A DNA stretch of 51,380 nucleotides from Mariniphaga sp. (lineage in GTDB: Bacteria > Bacteroidota > Bacteroidia > Bacteroidales > Prolixibacteraceae), in the NCBI GenBank assembly GCA_010906965.1, contig JAAFHB010000009.1, positions 1 through 51,380 of the forward strand, given 5' to 3'. Made by a program: the position numbers and the translations under genes. Below the pieces are notes generated by a model that was given only the letters and a program-made list of their open reading frames with translations, was not told the origin of the DNA and did no database searches. Positions 20,001-26,151 of this stretch are shown here, in pieces; the first letter of the stretch is position 1, and each line of letters opens with the position of its first letter.

Positions 20001-20139
20001 TCAGGAAACAGCCTACGAAATTCTGCAAAAAACAAACCATGGAGGTTGGAAGACTAAAGTAGGAACCCCCAAGTTGGTCGTCCATAACCGGAAACCGATA
20101 GCTCCAAAGCGGAAGTCAGGTGTACGAAGCCGGAAGTAG
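17068..20139 (+). CDS. nagZ: GH3 beta-N-acetylglucosaminidase (NagZ-type) fused to serine hydrolase
   Basis: A 1023-residue exported protein (signal IIILSFFSSLSFSQ; a second Met lies seven codons in). The N-terminal GH3 barrel has the NagZ signature KHFPGHGDTQKDSH, with its Asp-His acid/base pair, and the nucleophile Asp in VVTDAMNMEG. A GH3 C-terminal domain follows (about 400-570). Residues of about 600-990 form a class-C beta-lactamase-like domain with SLTK (Ser-x-x-Lys), YSD and HSGFTG. The fusion probably removes GlcNAc and then acts on a peptide or ester bond of peptidoglycan fragments. It is divergent from the NamZ-like gene. The basic C-terminal tail is unusual. Confidence 0.9.
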   Translation: MNQVKKRMQKLLTIIILSFFSSLSFSQPKIRPPFLVYETDQWVDSVFKSLTIDEKIGQLIMIPAYSSKGPAHILKLAKMVRENKVGGIIAMQGGPGRHINMVNQLQKASKTPLLVAIDAEYGLSMRLDSCIKYPYGFTIGAIYNDSLVYNLGADLGRQCKRLGIHINFAPVADVNSNPLNPVIGFRSYGDNPKLVLQKAVSYGLGLQSQGVLATFKHFPGHGDTQKDSHYALPVISRDRTHLDSVELVPFRNAGKYGIGAIMTGHLSVPALDRSGVAATVSKPMIQDLLVGEYGFEGLVVTDAMNMEGADDPDDSDGTEVNALIAGNELLEFVLNPAKVIVNVKKAIADGQISVEAINAKCRKILMIKRWAGLNKYLPVKSQNLYTDLNQSAYRMTLRNVAQQSLTVLKNANNLLPLRRLDTLKIATLSIGRGNVTGFQQSLAKYTHTDHFFISKDANDAAIKKVMTQLKKYNLVIAAVNNLGSFVSSKYRITDNQQEVVKQVALGCNSVFVVFGNPYVLNYFDEIENANGLIVAYQESSESQDLAGQLIFGAFGAQGKLPVNVNGKYHTGDGLVTLPIDRFKYTLPEELGVDSTYLKKKIDSLVNIGLKEKAFPGCAVFLAKNGKVIFEESYGYQTYSGERPLQQNDVFDFASLTKIMAPVPALMLLTDQKKLAVNQKMSDYWPDWKGSNKQGLIVADVLSHQARLKTGIPFWLQTLDKSGNYKPGFYSKDSTDQYSLRVSKDLYILNSFRDSVYAAIKKSALLKQKRYVYSDLGFIIFPRIIESLSQKDYELYLKDSFYKPLGASSLTFRPYLHQSIENIDPTEFDDSFRKEQLQGFVHDEAAAVLGGISGNAGLFGSINDAAKMMQMYLNYGTYGGDRYISEATMKEWTKRHFEKLDNRRGYGFDKPYPRNNLRAIGQAYPAPMASDASFGHSGFTGTFAWADPETGILFLFFSNRIYPTRENNMINHLKLRELIQETAYEILQKTNHGGWKTKVGTPKLVVHNRKPIAPKRKSGVRSRK

Positions 20140-20490
20140 GGAAAACCAGCGGCAAAAATCGGGGAGGGGTATCGGAATTCAGGAGTTTGCAGCTTTTGAA
20201 TTCCGTCTTCTGACTGCGGTTTTCCGTCTATTTTAAAACCTGTTGTATAACACCTTTCGATTGGAGGCTTAGATATGATCATATTTAAATTTTAATGATC
20301 TGAATTTCAATTGTATGTTCTTTTGATGATAATCCCGAATTGTTAATAATCCTAAATTTCAGGTTTTTGATCGAAAAGTTGTTAAAGTTCAGTTACAATA
20401 TTGAAAATTTAATGTTAATTTTCGGCGTGTCCAAGTTGAAAAACGTCTTTCTAATTGTGTCTTTATTATTAACTTTTTAAATCTTTTACC
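20140..20490. other. Non-coding gap after the NagZ fusion, with nested hairpins
   Basis: About 350 bases with no credible gene. An outer pair GGAAAACC (20140-20147) and GGTTTTCC (20218-20225) encloses an inner 9-bp stem CGGAATTCA (20173-20181) / TGAATTCCG (20197-20205). This compound hairpin sits just past the nagZ stop and may end its transcript. From 20230 to 20490 the DNA is AT-rich and should hold the promoter of the next small gene. No clear TAnnTTTG box was found. Confidence 0.5.
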
Positions 20491-20739
20491 ATGACGAAAA
20501 AAATAACCTTCAATGAGCTTCGTGATATCAAAGATCATTTACCTCACGGTTCAATGCAACGGATAGCTCAGGAGTTAGGCATTGAAGTTGAAACCGTGAG
20601 GAATTATTTTGGAGGTACGAATTATGAAAAAGGGGCAAGTGTTGGTATGCATATTGAACAGGGGCCACAAGGCGGTATCATTCTGCTCGACGACACGACG
20701 ATCCTTGAAAAAGCGCAAGAAATACTCGGAGTTAAATAG
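20491..20739 (+). CDS. Small conserved Bacteroidota DNA-binding protein
   Basis: An 82-residue protein with a helix-turn-helix-like first half (GSMQRIAQELGIEVETVRNYFGG). The second half, with a glycine-rich loop and an acidic helix, looks very conserved (EQGPQGGIILLDDTTILEKAQEIL). I recognise it as a short protein found across Bacteroidota, usually annotated as a DNA-binding protein of unknown role. It has its own strong terminator, so it is probably expressed alone and at high level. Confidence 0.8.
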   Translation: MTKKITFNELRDIKDHLPHGSMQRIAQELGIEVETVRNYFGGTNYEKGASVGMHIEQGPQGGIILLDDTTILEKAQEILGVK

Positions 20740-20764
20740 TTAAGTACTAAATATAAATTTTGGA

Positions 20765-20793
20765 ACTGCCCCGATTCAGGGGCAGTCTTTTTG
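20765..20793 (+). terminator. Strong intrinsic terminator
   Basis: ACTGCCCC, loop GATTCA, GGGGCAGT, then CTTTTTG. A perfect 8-bp GC-rich stem plus T-run, 25 bases after the small DNA-binding protein gene. Confidence 0.88.
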
Positions 20794-20817
20794 TTATCTA
20801 ATTTATAAAATACGCAT

Positions 20818-21615
20818 ATGCAAAAACTAATGTTGATTTGTATCGTTTTGTCCATGGCTGCAAATGGCTTTTCTCAAAAAGCAATGAAGTCGTTGTTGAA
20901 TGGTAAAAACCTGAAAGGCTGGGACACTTACATTGGCCCGAAAGAAAAGGGTGGAGTACCTGTTGGACTGAATGTCGATCCGATGAAAATCTTCACCGTT
21001 GTGAAATTAGATGATGCCCAGGTTTTACGTATTTCGGGCGAAGTGAATGCTTCAATCGCTACGCAGAAGGAATACGAGAACTACCATATCCGCATGGTTT
21101 TTAAATGGGGTGATAAAATAACCAAACAACTCAATTCGGGTTTGCTATACCACAGTTACGGCGATTTTGGTGCCGGACTCGATGTCTGGATGTCGTCGCA
21201 CGAGCTTCAGCTTTGTACCGGTAAAATGGGCGATTCGTATTGCATGGGGAAAAGCTATGCTGAAATCCCGGCCATAAAAAGCGCCGATGGTAAAACATAT
21301 ACCTATTCACCGTCGGGCGAAAAGACGAAATTTGGACAAGGACAAATAGCCCCAATCGCTGCCAAAAGTGCCGATTACGAAAGCCCAAAAGGTGAATGGA
21401 ATGTGATCGATTTATATTGTCTGGGTCGCACCTCTGTTCATGTTGTGAACGGCAAGGTAAATATGATCAATTACAACTCGGGCAAGATCGAAAACGGGGT
21501 AGTTTCGCCACTCTCAAAAGGTAAAATCCAGCTACAATCCGAAGGGGGCGAGTTGTTCGTAAAAACACTCGAGATCGAACCGATTAAGGCGATTCCTTCG
21601 GAGCTGCTGAAATAG
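20818..21615 (+). CDS. DUF1080 protein, 3-keto-glycoside hydrolase-like
   Basis: A 265-residue exported protein (signal LICIVLSMAANGFSQ). The DUF1080 (concanavalin-like jellyroll) pattern is clear: SLLNGKNLKGWDTYIG, VLRISGEVNASIATQKEYENYHIRM, NSGLLYHSYGD, GEWNVIDLYCLGRTSVHVVNGKV and GKIQLQSEGGELFVKTLEI. In B. thetaiotaomicron such proteins hydrolyse 3-keto-glycosides made by exported Gfo/Idh/MocA dehydrogenases; one such oxidoreductase is encoded at 7.1-8.6 kb. A binding-only role cannot be excluded. It starts 25 bases after a terminator, so it has a separate promoter. Confidence 0.85.
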   Translation: MQKLMLICIVLSMAANGFSQKAMKSLLNGKNLKGWDTYIGPKEKGGVPVGLNVDPMKIFTVVKLDDAQVLRISGEVNASIATQKEYENYHIRMVFKWGDKITKQLNSGLLYHSYGDFGAGLDVWMSSHELQLCTGKMGDSYCMGKSYAEIPAIKSADGKTYTYSPSGEKTKFGQGQIAPIAAKSADYESPKGEWNVIDLYCLGRTSVHVVNGKVNMINYNSGKIENGVVSPLSKGKIQLQSEGGELFVKTLEIEPIKAIPSELLK

Positions 21616-21939
21616 CATTTAATTGCAGGTAAGGCAGAAATAGACACAAGTGGATGCGTCTATTTGAATTATAGCTAATGCCAGTCGCTTTGCTGTGACG
21701 ATATCTGTCGACAAAAATAAATTTTGAAATAGTTGTCTGAATAGTTAAGTATCCTTCACAACCTCGTTTAAGAACCACATGACTTGAATAATAATGTTTT
21801 GCGGATTTTGATCGGGCAAGATCAACGTTTCCGAAAAAAAATGGATGTTTTTCTTTGAAATATTTGGAGCGAATAAAAAAAAGGTCTATCTTTGCAACAC
21901 TTTTGAACGAAGCAGTTAATGTTAAGTGAAAAGTAAGAA
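21616..21939. other. Non-coding gap before tRNA-Val
   Basis: About 324 bases without a credible gene. The only defined element is the tRNA promoter at 21863-21894. Nothing else is recognised in 21616-21860. Confidence 0.5.
21863..21894 (+). promoter_or_regulatory. Promoter of tRNA-Val
   Basis: TTTG (21863-21866), 20 bases, then TATCTTTG (21887-21894): a perfect match to the Bacteroidota TTTG-N19-21-TAnnTTTG promoter, with a predicted start about 38 bases before the tRNA. Confidence 0.85.
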
Positions 21940-22014
21940 GGGAGCTTAGCTCAGTTGGTTCAGAGCATCTGCCTTACAAGCAGAGGGTCGATGGTTCGAA
22001 CCCATCAGTTCCCA
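21940..22014 (+). tRNA. tRNA-Val (anticodon TAC)
   Basis: A full cloverleaf. Acceptor GGGAGCT pairs with AGTTCCC (one G-U) with discriminator A. The anticodon stem TCTGC/GCAGA holds loop CTTACAA, giving anticodon TAC (Val). The T arm contains GGTTCGAACCC. Only CA follows the discriminator, so the CCA end is not fully encoded. It is the integration target of the element that follows: its last 47 bases plus two more are copied at 33741-33789. Confidence 0.95.
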
Positions 22015-22016
22015 CA
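21968..22016 (+). repeat. attL: 49-bp direct repeat in the 3' half of tRNA-Val
   Basis: This copy runs from the anticodon stem to just past the tRNA end. It is repeated at 33741-33789 with one difference (C at 21989, A at 33762). The intact tRNA is at this end, so integration left the tRNA functional. Confidence 0.9.
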
Positions 22017-22026
22017 GATAATTAAG

Positions 22027-22059
22027 GAGTTACAGACATAAAGTTTGTAACTCTTTTTT
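22027..22059 (+). terminator. tRNA-Val terminator supplied by the element
   Basis: GAGTTACA (22027-22034) pairs with TGTAACTC (22046-22053), followed by a run of T. It lies inside the element, so the inserted DNA replaces the original tRNA terminator. An analogous hairpin follows the right att copy. Confidence 0.8.
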
Positions 22060-22060
22060 A

Positions 22061-22080
22061 TTTGCATACAATTTGCATAT
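22061..22080 (+). repeat. Integrase arm-type repeats, left end
   Basis: TTTGCATAC (22061-22069) and TTTGCATAT (22072-22080) are in direct repeat at 11-base spacing, 45 bases inside attL. The same 9-mer occurs at 33533, 33611 and 33622 by attR and at 33837 just outside it. Position and repetition fit arm-binding sites of the element integrase. Confidence 0.6.
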
Positions 22081-22556
22081 TAAACGACTCTAAACACATC
22101 TCATAAAGAACCGACCCAATTTTTATTGAAACAGTTCGTTTTCTGGAATTAATATGGTGGCGATAAATAATTCCATTGACCTCATGTGTGAACTTGAAGT
22201 TGCCCTGCATTTTTCGCCTCCTTTTTTTAGTGAGGCGGGAATAATTCTCGTTTATAAAGTTGGGGAACGAGAAACGGTTTTAGTTGTAAGATCCTCTCCA
22301 GGTGTCCGGGTCATTTGCAATTCGCTGCCTGTTGTATCGGAAAGGGTCACCCAATAAAAGTCAATCGCTTGTTAATCAGTGGTTGACTTTTGTATTTTAG
22401 GTGATTTGCACAACATTCGCACAACTCATTGAAAAACTACCTCGATTTAGTACGAATCTTTGTTTTTGTGTGCGATTTTTCTGAATGAATCAAATAGGGG
22501 AATTACCCACATTAAGTTTTTAAAAGGTAAGTTCAGTTAACTTTGGTTTTAGAATA

Positions 22557-22770
22557 CGGTTTCAAACCGCATTTAAAATTCTGCTTCGTTGATAACTTCT
22601 TTGTTTCCAATAACAAAGCAAAATTGACAGCGGAAAATTCCGCTTCCAAATTCATGTGAATTAACAGCTCAGCCGAAAATTCGGCTCAGTCCTCAACGAA
22701 CAATAGTTATATCATGACAACGGGTGTAACCACCTGCTACACCCTTACAGACATAAGCGCATTTTTGCGC
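22557..22770. repeat. Cluster of seven short hairpins
   Basis: Seven perfect stems in about 215 bases: 22557-22569 (CGGTTT/AAACCG), 22599-22618 (CTTTGTT/AACAAAG), 22629-22644 (AGCGGAA/TTCCGCT), 22649-22662 (AATTCA/TGAATT), 22671-22686 (AGCCGAA/TTCGGCT), 22722-22744 (GGGTGTA/TACACCC) and 22757-22770 (GCGCA/TGCGC). Several have two-base loops. No gene covers the region. The role is unknown; a single-strand origin, a packaging or recombination site, or a structured RNA are options. Confidence 0.6.
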
Positions 22771-22826
22771 CGATGTTTAATATTAAAAAGTTCCGAATTT
22801 AGACAGTCCAATTTTGGATTATCTTC

Positions 22827-23939
22827 TTATTGGTTATTAAACGATTGTAATTTCAAATCACTAAATTCCGGTGGATGTGATATAATTACTTTCATTAAAT
22901 CATTAAGATCAATTAACTCCTTCTTTTTATGAGATACTTCTCTTGCTGTTTGCTCAACAATGAAATTAATTTCCGAAAAAGTATAGTTCTCGGTTTCTTC
23001 TCCTACATAAATCCACTTATTAATATTATGAGGTCGATTTCTTAAACAAGATTTAAATGCCTCAATTCTGGCCTCAATATCTGGTGGTCCAACAAACAAT
23101 TTTAAATCAAACCGTCCGGGGCGCTTAATAGCATCGTCAATCAAATTTAAATAATTGGTTGCTCCAACGACAAATATTCCATTTTGATAAGCATTATTTA
23201 ATTGTAGAAGGAATTCATTTACCTCTGCCTGATAATGAAAACTTAAGTCGCCCCGATTTCGGCTTGGAACAAACGCTTCTAATTCATCAATAAATAGTAA
23301 ACATGGCCTTTTCTCTTTTGCTTCATCAAATAAAGACTTTATTTTTTCCTGTGTTCCATGAACGAAAGTACTTGCAATCTTGGAAGGAGATACTTAAATG
23401 AAATGGAAACGAAGTAAAGCAGCAATCCTTTTAACAATGAAAGTTTTTCCACAACCTGGAGGACCATAGAGCAATAAACCTTTTGGAATGGAGACGTTAT
23501 TTTTTTCATACATTTCATGTTCTTTAAGTGGCAATAGTATATTTCGTTCAACGATTGCTTTTAATCTGCGCATTCCAGCAACTGGGCCCCAATTAAAAAC
23601 AGGTCCTTCAGTTGTTTTAGTTATTGTCATCGTGTTGCCATCCGGAATAAATCGCAATTGTTTTTTTAACTGTTCTTTCATTGCACGGGCTTCTATGTTT
23701 GTTGGATTTAATTCTGTTTCAAGACATAGCCAGGCTAATGCTTCGGCATTTCGACCCCAGTCCAATAACAGGGATAGACGGAATTGCAAAGCAAGAGAAC
23801 GGAATTCCATAATGGCTGGATCATTTTTAAAAATACCACCATCATCCTGAATTAAATTTTCAAGCTTATCAAGAATTACACTTTTAGAATTCCTAATGAC
23901 TAGGTTTTGCCATGCATGAAAGGGATTTTTATTGTTCAT
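22827..23939 (-). pseudogene. AAA+ ATPase gene interrupted by one in-frame TAA
   Basis: One frame of 370 codons runs across the whole interval, broken only by TAA at 23394-23396. Before the stop are a helical N-terminal region (about 1-105), then the AAA+ start and Walker A (LLLYGPPGCGKTF). After it are Walker B (CLLFIDELEAF), sensor 1 (VVGATNYLNL), the RPGRFD arginine-finger region and the small lid domain. The stop replaces a position (FHFI-stop-VSPS) where GAA (Glu) would differ by one base. The next ATG after the stop lies beyond Walker B, so the second half cannot work alone. It is a nonsense pseudogene, unless the stop is read through or is a base error. Confidence 0.85.
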
Positions 23940-23956
23940 ATCGGCTTATTATTGGC

Positions 23957-24145
23957 TTATTTGGCCTTCATTTGATTCTCGAATTCCATAGGAACAAACT
24001 TGATTACGCCTGACCTTTGATTGATGATATAATCACCTGCTGTCACATAAGTATTGACGGTCATTGAATAAGCTAAGATGAGCGCAACCGATGCAAACAA
24101 GATCCATGCAGCCTTTACGATTGATTTACCTAATTGGTTTTCCAT
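23957..24145 (-). CDS. Small single-span membrane protein
   Basis: I chose the ATG at 24145 (62 residues). The longer frame, from 24253, would overlap the FISUMP gene by about 100 bases, whereas this start lies four bases after it. The protein has one hydrophobic segment (AAWILFASVALILAYSM) and a polar tail. No family is recognised. It is sandwiched between the FISUMP lipoprotein and the broken ATPase on the same strand and may belong to one transcription unit. Confidence 0.5.
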   Translation of the reverse strand: MENQLGKSIVKAAWILFASVALILAYSMTVNTYVTAGDYIINQRSGVIKFVPMEFENQMKAK

Positions 24146-24149
24146 TGGG

Positions 24150-24863
24150 CTAATCTTTAATGCAGCGTACAGATGAACCAAAATTATAAGGTGAATTATC
24201 CAAGCGGACATTGGCACTTGAATAGTCGAGTTCGATAAACCACGCACAGTCATAGTAACCTATACGTAATAAGGTAGTACTACTCCACCAGGTGCCATAT
24301 TCGTTTATACCGCTGGTTGAATAGCCTAAGTTTTCGCTATAGCCCCCAGGAAGAGCTTTAAATCCACTACTGTTAGTTGCTCCTGTATTTGGAGTTGACC
24401 AATGAGTTGTGCCTGATTCTTTCATCTTACCTGCTGCGATACTTAGACCCCCTAAATAGTTGGTAAGTGTTGTCAATTCAGTTTTTGTTGGTATGTGCCA
24501 TCCTTTTGGTGCTAAATAACGATCATCCAATACGGAATACCCATTATAAATGGCTCCATAAGTCGCTTTATTTTTTACGTCGTTATTATACCAACAATAT
24601 GCTCCGGATTTTAAATCTTTCCACGCTGTCGTATCAGTCTCATTTGCTATAGATTCGCCATTCCTGTATTTGGTTGTTTTCAAGTTCTCAACCATCCAAA
24701 CCTGAGTTCCAATAGTGACTGTAGTATAAACATTTCCATCAATGTCTTTTACCGTGCTGGCCGGATTGAAGGTGTCTTCAACTTTGGTGCAGCCACTTGC
24801 TAAAATTAAAAAAGCTCCCATTATCAACAATGGGGAAATCAAAAATTTGTTGGTCTTTTTCAT
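24150..24863 (-). CDS. FISUMP-domain lipoprotein
   Basis: A 237-residue lipoprotein (signal LLIMGAFLILASGC). The Fibrobacter succinogenes major paralogous domain is obvious: VKDIDGNVYTTVTIGTQVWMVENL, YCWYNNDVKNKATYGAIYNGY, LAPKGWHIPT, GGYSENLGY and a C-terminal strand set ending SSVRCIKD. The fold is C-type-lectin-like, and such proteins are surface-exposed and of mostly unknown function. Being cargo of a mobile element, it could change surface recognition or phage adsorption (inference). No reverse transcriptase or template repeat is near, so there is no sign of a diversity-generating system. Confidence 0.88.
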   Translation of the reverse strand: MKKTNKFLISPLLIMGAFLILASGCTKVEDTFNPASTVKDIDGNVYTTVTIGTQVWMVENLKTTKYRNGESIANETDTTAWKDLKSGAYCWYNNDVKNKATYGAIYNGYSVLDDRYLAPKGWHIPTKTELTTLTNYLGGLSIAAGKMKESGTTHWSTPNTGATNSSGFKALPGGYSENLGYSTSGINEYGTWWSSTTLLRIGYYDCAWFIELDYSSANVRLDNSPYNFGSSVRCIKD

Positions 24864-24896
24864 TTGATGAAATTTAAGTTATTCTAATATATTTAT

Positions 24897-25766
24897 TTAT
24901 AAATCAAATCTATTCATGTGGAATGTAATGTCAGTCTCCTTATTTTCATGGTATAGCATTGGTCTATTATTCTTGACCTTATCAATACGAATTTTAATTT
25001 TTAGATTTGAGTTATTCCCATTTATGAAGCCTTGAAAAAGATATTTTTGAATGTCGTTATTGTTGAAAGTGAAATAAAGATTTGTATCTATGCCGGAAAT
25101 ATTGCATCGGGCAACAACAATGTATCTTATTTGTGTTCCAATAAAAGCATCAAATCTGTTGGCCTTTATCATTGTGTTAATCCTATTATCAGAGTCTGTA
25201 GTAGTTGTTTTAACCTGAATAAAGTAAAATAAATTATTCTTGCTTGCGACTATATCAACTCCATCGTCAACCATCATTGTATTTACATTGTATCCTCTAA
25301 ATAACAACTCAGACATTACGGCACACTCTCCTGCTTTACCAATGAATAAATTATCTTTTGGTTCATGAGGTGGAATAATTTTTTCTCCCGGCAAATCGTT
25401 TGGTATTATTGGAACTGTTTTAGTTTTAGGCGTTGATTCAATTTTAATCATTGGAGAAGTAGTACCAGTTGGAATATGCGGCTTCTCAAATTTTAATCTA
25501 TAAAATCCTTTTTTGTTTTTTTTTGTTTTTGGATTAGATACCTTACTGAATGTGCCACCAATTATCTTTTTTACATCGGCAGCCAAAATAGAATTTACCT
25601 TTTTCTTTATGTATTCATAAGGTAATGGGTCTATAAGCGGATCATCATACAATCCTCCGGGTTGACCCTCAAATATTCTCAGTGCAATTTCATTAACATG
25701 CTTTCCAGCTTTTCTGGCATTCATCTCTGACAAAATACTCTCAATTAAATCTCTTAGGTTTTCCAT
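24897..25766 (-). CDS. HARE-HTH plus PD-(D/E)XK nuclease-like protein
   Basis: A 289-residue protein. Residues 1-90 fit the HARE-HTH winged helix (LRDLIESILSEMNARKAGKHVNEIALRIF, closing with KGFYRLK). A Pro/Lys-rich linker follows. From about 140 a PD-(D/E)XK core is visible: GKAGECAVMSELLFRGY (helix Glu), DDGVDIVAS (Asp) and FYFIQVKTT (Gln-x-Lys). HARE-HTH domains are predicted to sense modified DNA, so a type IV-like restriction role is plausible. The gene is divergent from a C-protein-like HTH, with a C-box-like operator at the -33 position of its promoter. There is no methyltransferase in the element. An unrelated repair nuclease is the alternative. Confidence 0.65.
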   Translation of the reverse strand: MENLRDLIESILSEMNARKAGKHVNEIALRIFEGQPGGLYDDPLIDPLPYEYIKKKVNSILAADVKKIIGGTFSKVSNPKTKKNKKGFYRLKFEKPHIPTGTTSPMIKIESTPKTKTVPIIPNDLPGEKIIPPHEPKDNLFIGKAGECAVMSELLFRGYNVNTMMVDDGVDIVASKNNLFYFIQVKTTTTDSDNRINTMIKANRFDAFIGTQIRYIVVARCNISGIDTNLYFTFNNNDIQKYLFQGFINGNNSNLKIKIRIDKVKNNRPMLYHENKETDITFHMNRFDL

Positions 25767-25827
25767 AATTATTGATTGATTAGTTATGTTTTAAATTAAG
25801 AATCTGTTGTTTTTATGTATCAAACAT

Positions 25828-25835
25828 CAAAGGTA
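25828..25835 (-). promoter_or_regulatory. -7 box of the nuclease gene
   Basis: On the minus strand TACCTTTG fits TAnnTTTG, 62 bases before the nuclease ATG. Where a TTTG -33 element should lie there is none; a C-box-like palindrome (25845-25854) ends nine bases upstream instead, as expected for a promoter controlled by the adjacent HTH protein. Confidence 0.5.
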
Positions 25836-25844
25836 ATATATTCA

Positions 25845-25901
25845 GACTATAGTCCGTGGCTGAAACATTTAAAATATTTCAATTTCGCTCTGACTAAAGT
25901 C
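25845..25901. promoter_or_regulatory. C-box-like operator pair between nuclease and HTH genes
   Basis: GACTATAGTC (25845-25854, a perfect palindrome, followed by CGTG) and GACTAAAGTC (25892-25901, one mismatch) lie in the 141-base divergent gap. GACT...AGTC halves with a CGTG spacer are the hallmark of C-boxes bound by restriction-modification controller proteins such as C.Esp1396I. The second site is seven bases before the HTH start codon, where binding should block its own expression. Confidence 0.6.
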
Positions 25902-25907
25902 TGAGTT

Positions 25908-26132
25908 ATGGTTATTGAAATATTCGGCAGCGTATTACGTGAAATGAGGATTGAGAATCACATCTCTCAGGAAAAGCTTGCGGAGTATTGCGACCTTGAC
26001 CGAACTTATATCTCATTACTTGAACGTGGACTACGTCAACCTACAATCACAACAATCTTCAAACTTGCCAAAGCTTTAAATATTTCACCCTCAGCATTGA
26101 TTGAAAAGGTTGAACATCAAATAAAAGATTAG
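25908..26132 (+). CDS. HTH regulator resembling R-M controller (C) proteins
   Basis: A 74-residue single-domain XRE/Cro-type protein: LREMRIENHISQEKLAEYCDLDRTYISLLERGLRQPTITTIFKLAKAL. The LDRTYIS-x-x-ERG recognition segment and small size match controller proteins of restriction-modification systems. C-box-like sites lie directly upstream and in front of the divergent nuclease gene. It probably represses itself and times nuclease expression after the element enters a new cell (inference). A general XRE repressor remains possible. Confidence 0.85.
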   Translation: MVIEIFGSVLREMRIENHISQEKLAEYCDLDRTYISLLERGLRQPTITTIFKLAKALNISPSALIEKVEHQIKD

Positions 26133-26151
26133 TCTGCAACAATCTTAATCC

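Larger units (their letters stand above)
22017..22826. other. Non-coding left end of the element
   Basis: About 810 bases with only short, implausible frames. It holds the tRNA terminator (22027-22059), two arm-type repeats (22061-22080) and a dense series of hairpins from 22557 to 22770. The stretch 22090-22550 shows nothing I can name, apart from a TTTGCAC/TTCGCAC pair near 22404 that may be a degenerate copy of the arm repeat. Confidence 0.55.

Noticed and set aside
22154-22357. 67-codon frame in the element's left end
   Set aside because: Composition is not protein-like, no family is recognised and no promoter is seen.
22557-22770. Integron-type attC site
   Set aside because: Hairpins and TAAC/GTTA-like ends are suggestive, but no integron integrase, cassette gene or second copy is present.
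23957-24253. 98-residue version of the small membrane protein
   Set aside because: It would overlap about 100 bases of the clear FISUMP gene; the ATG at 24145 gives a clean four-base gap.
24150-24863. Diversity-generating retroelement target protein
   Set aside because: The FISUMP fold and variable-looking C-terminus resemble such targets, but there is no reverse transcriptase and no template repeat in the window.
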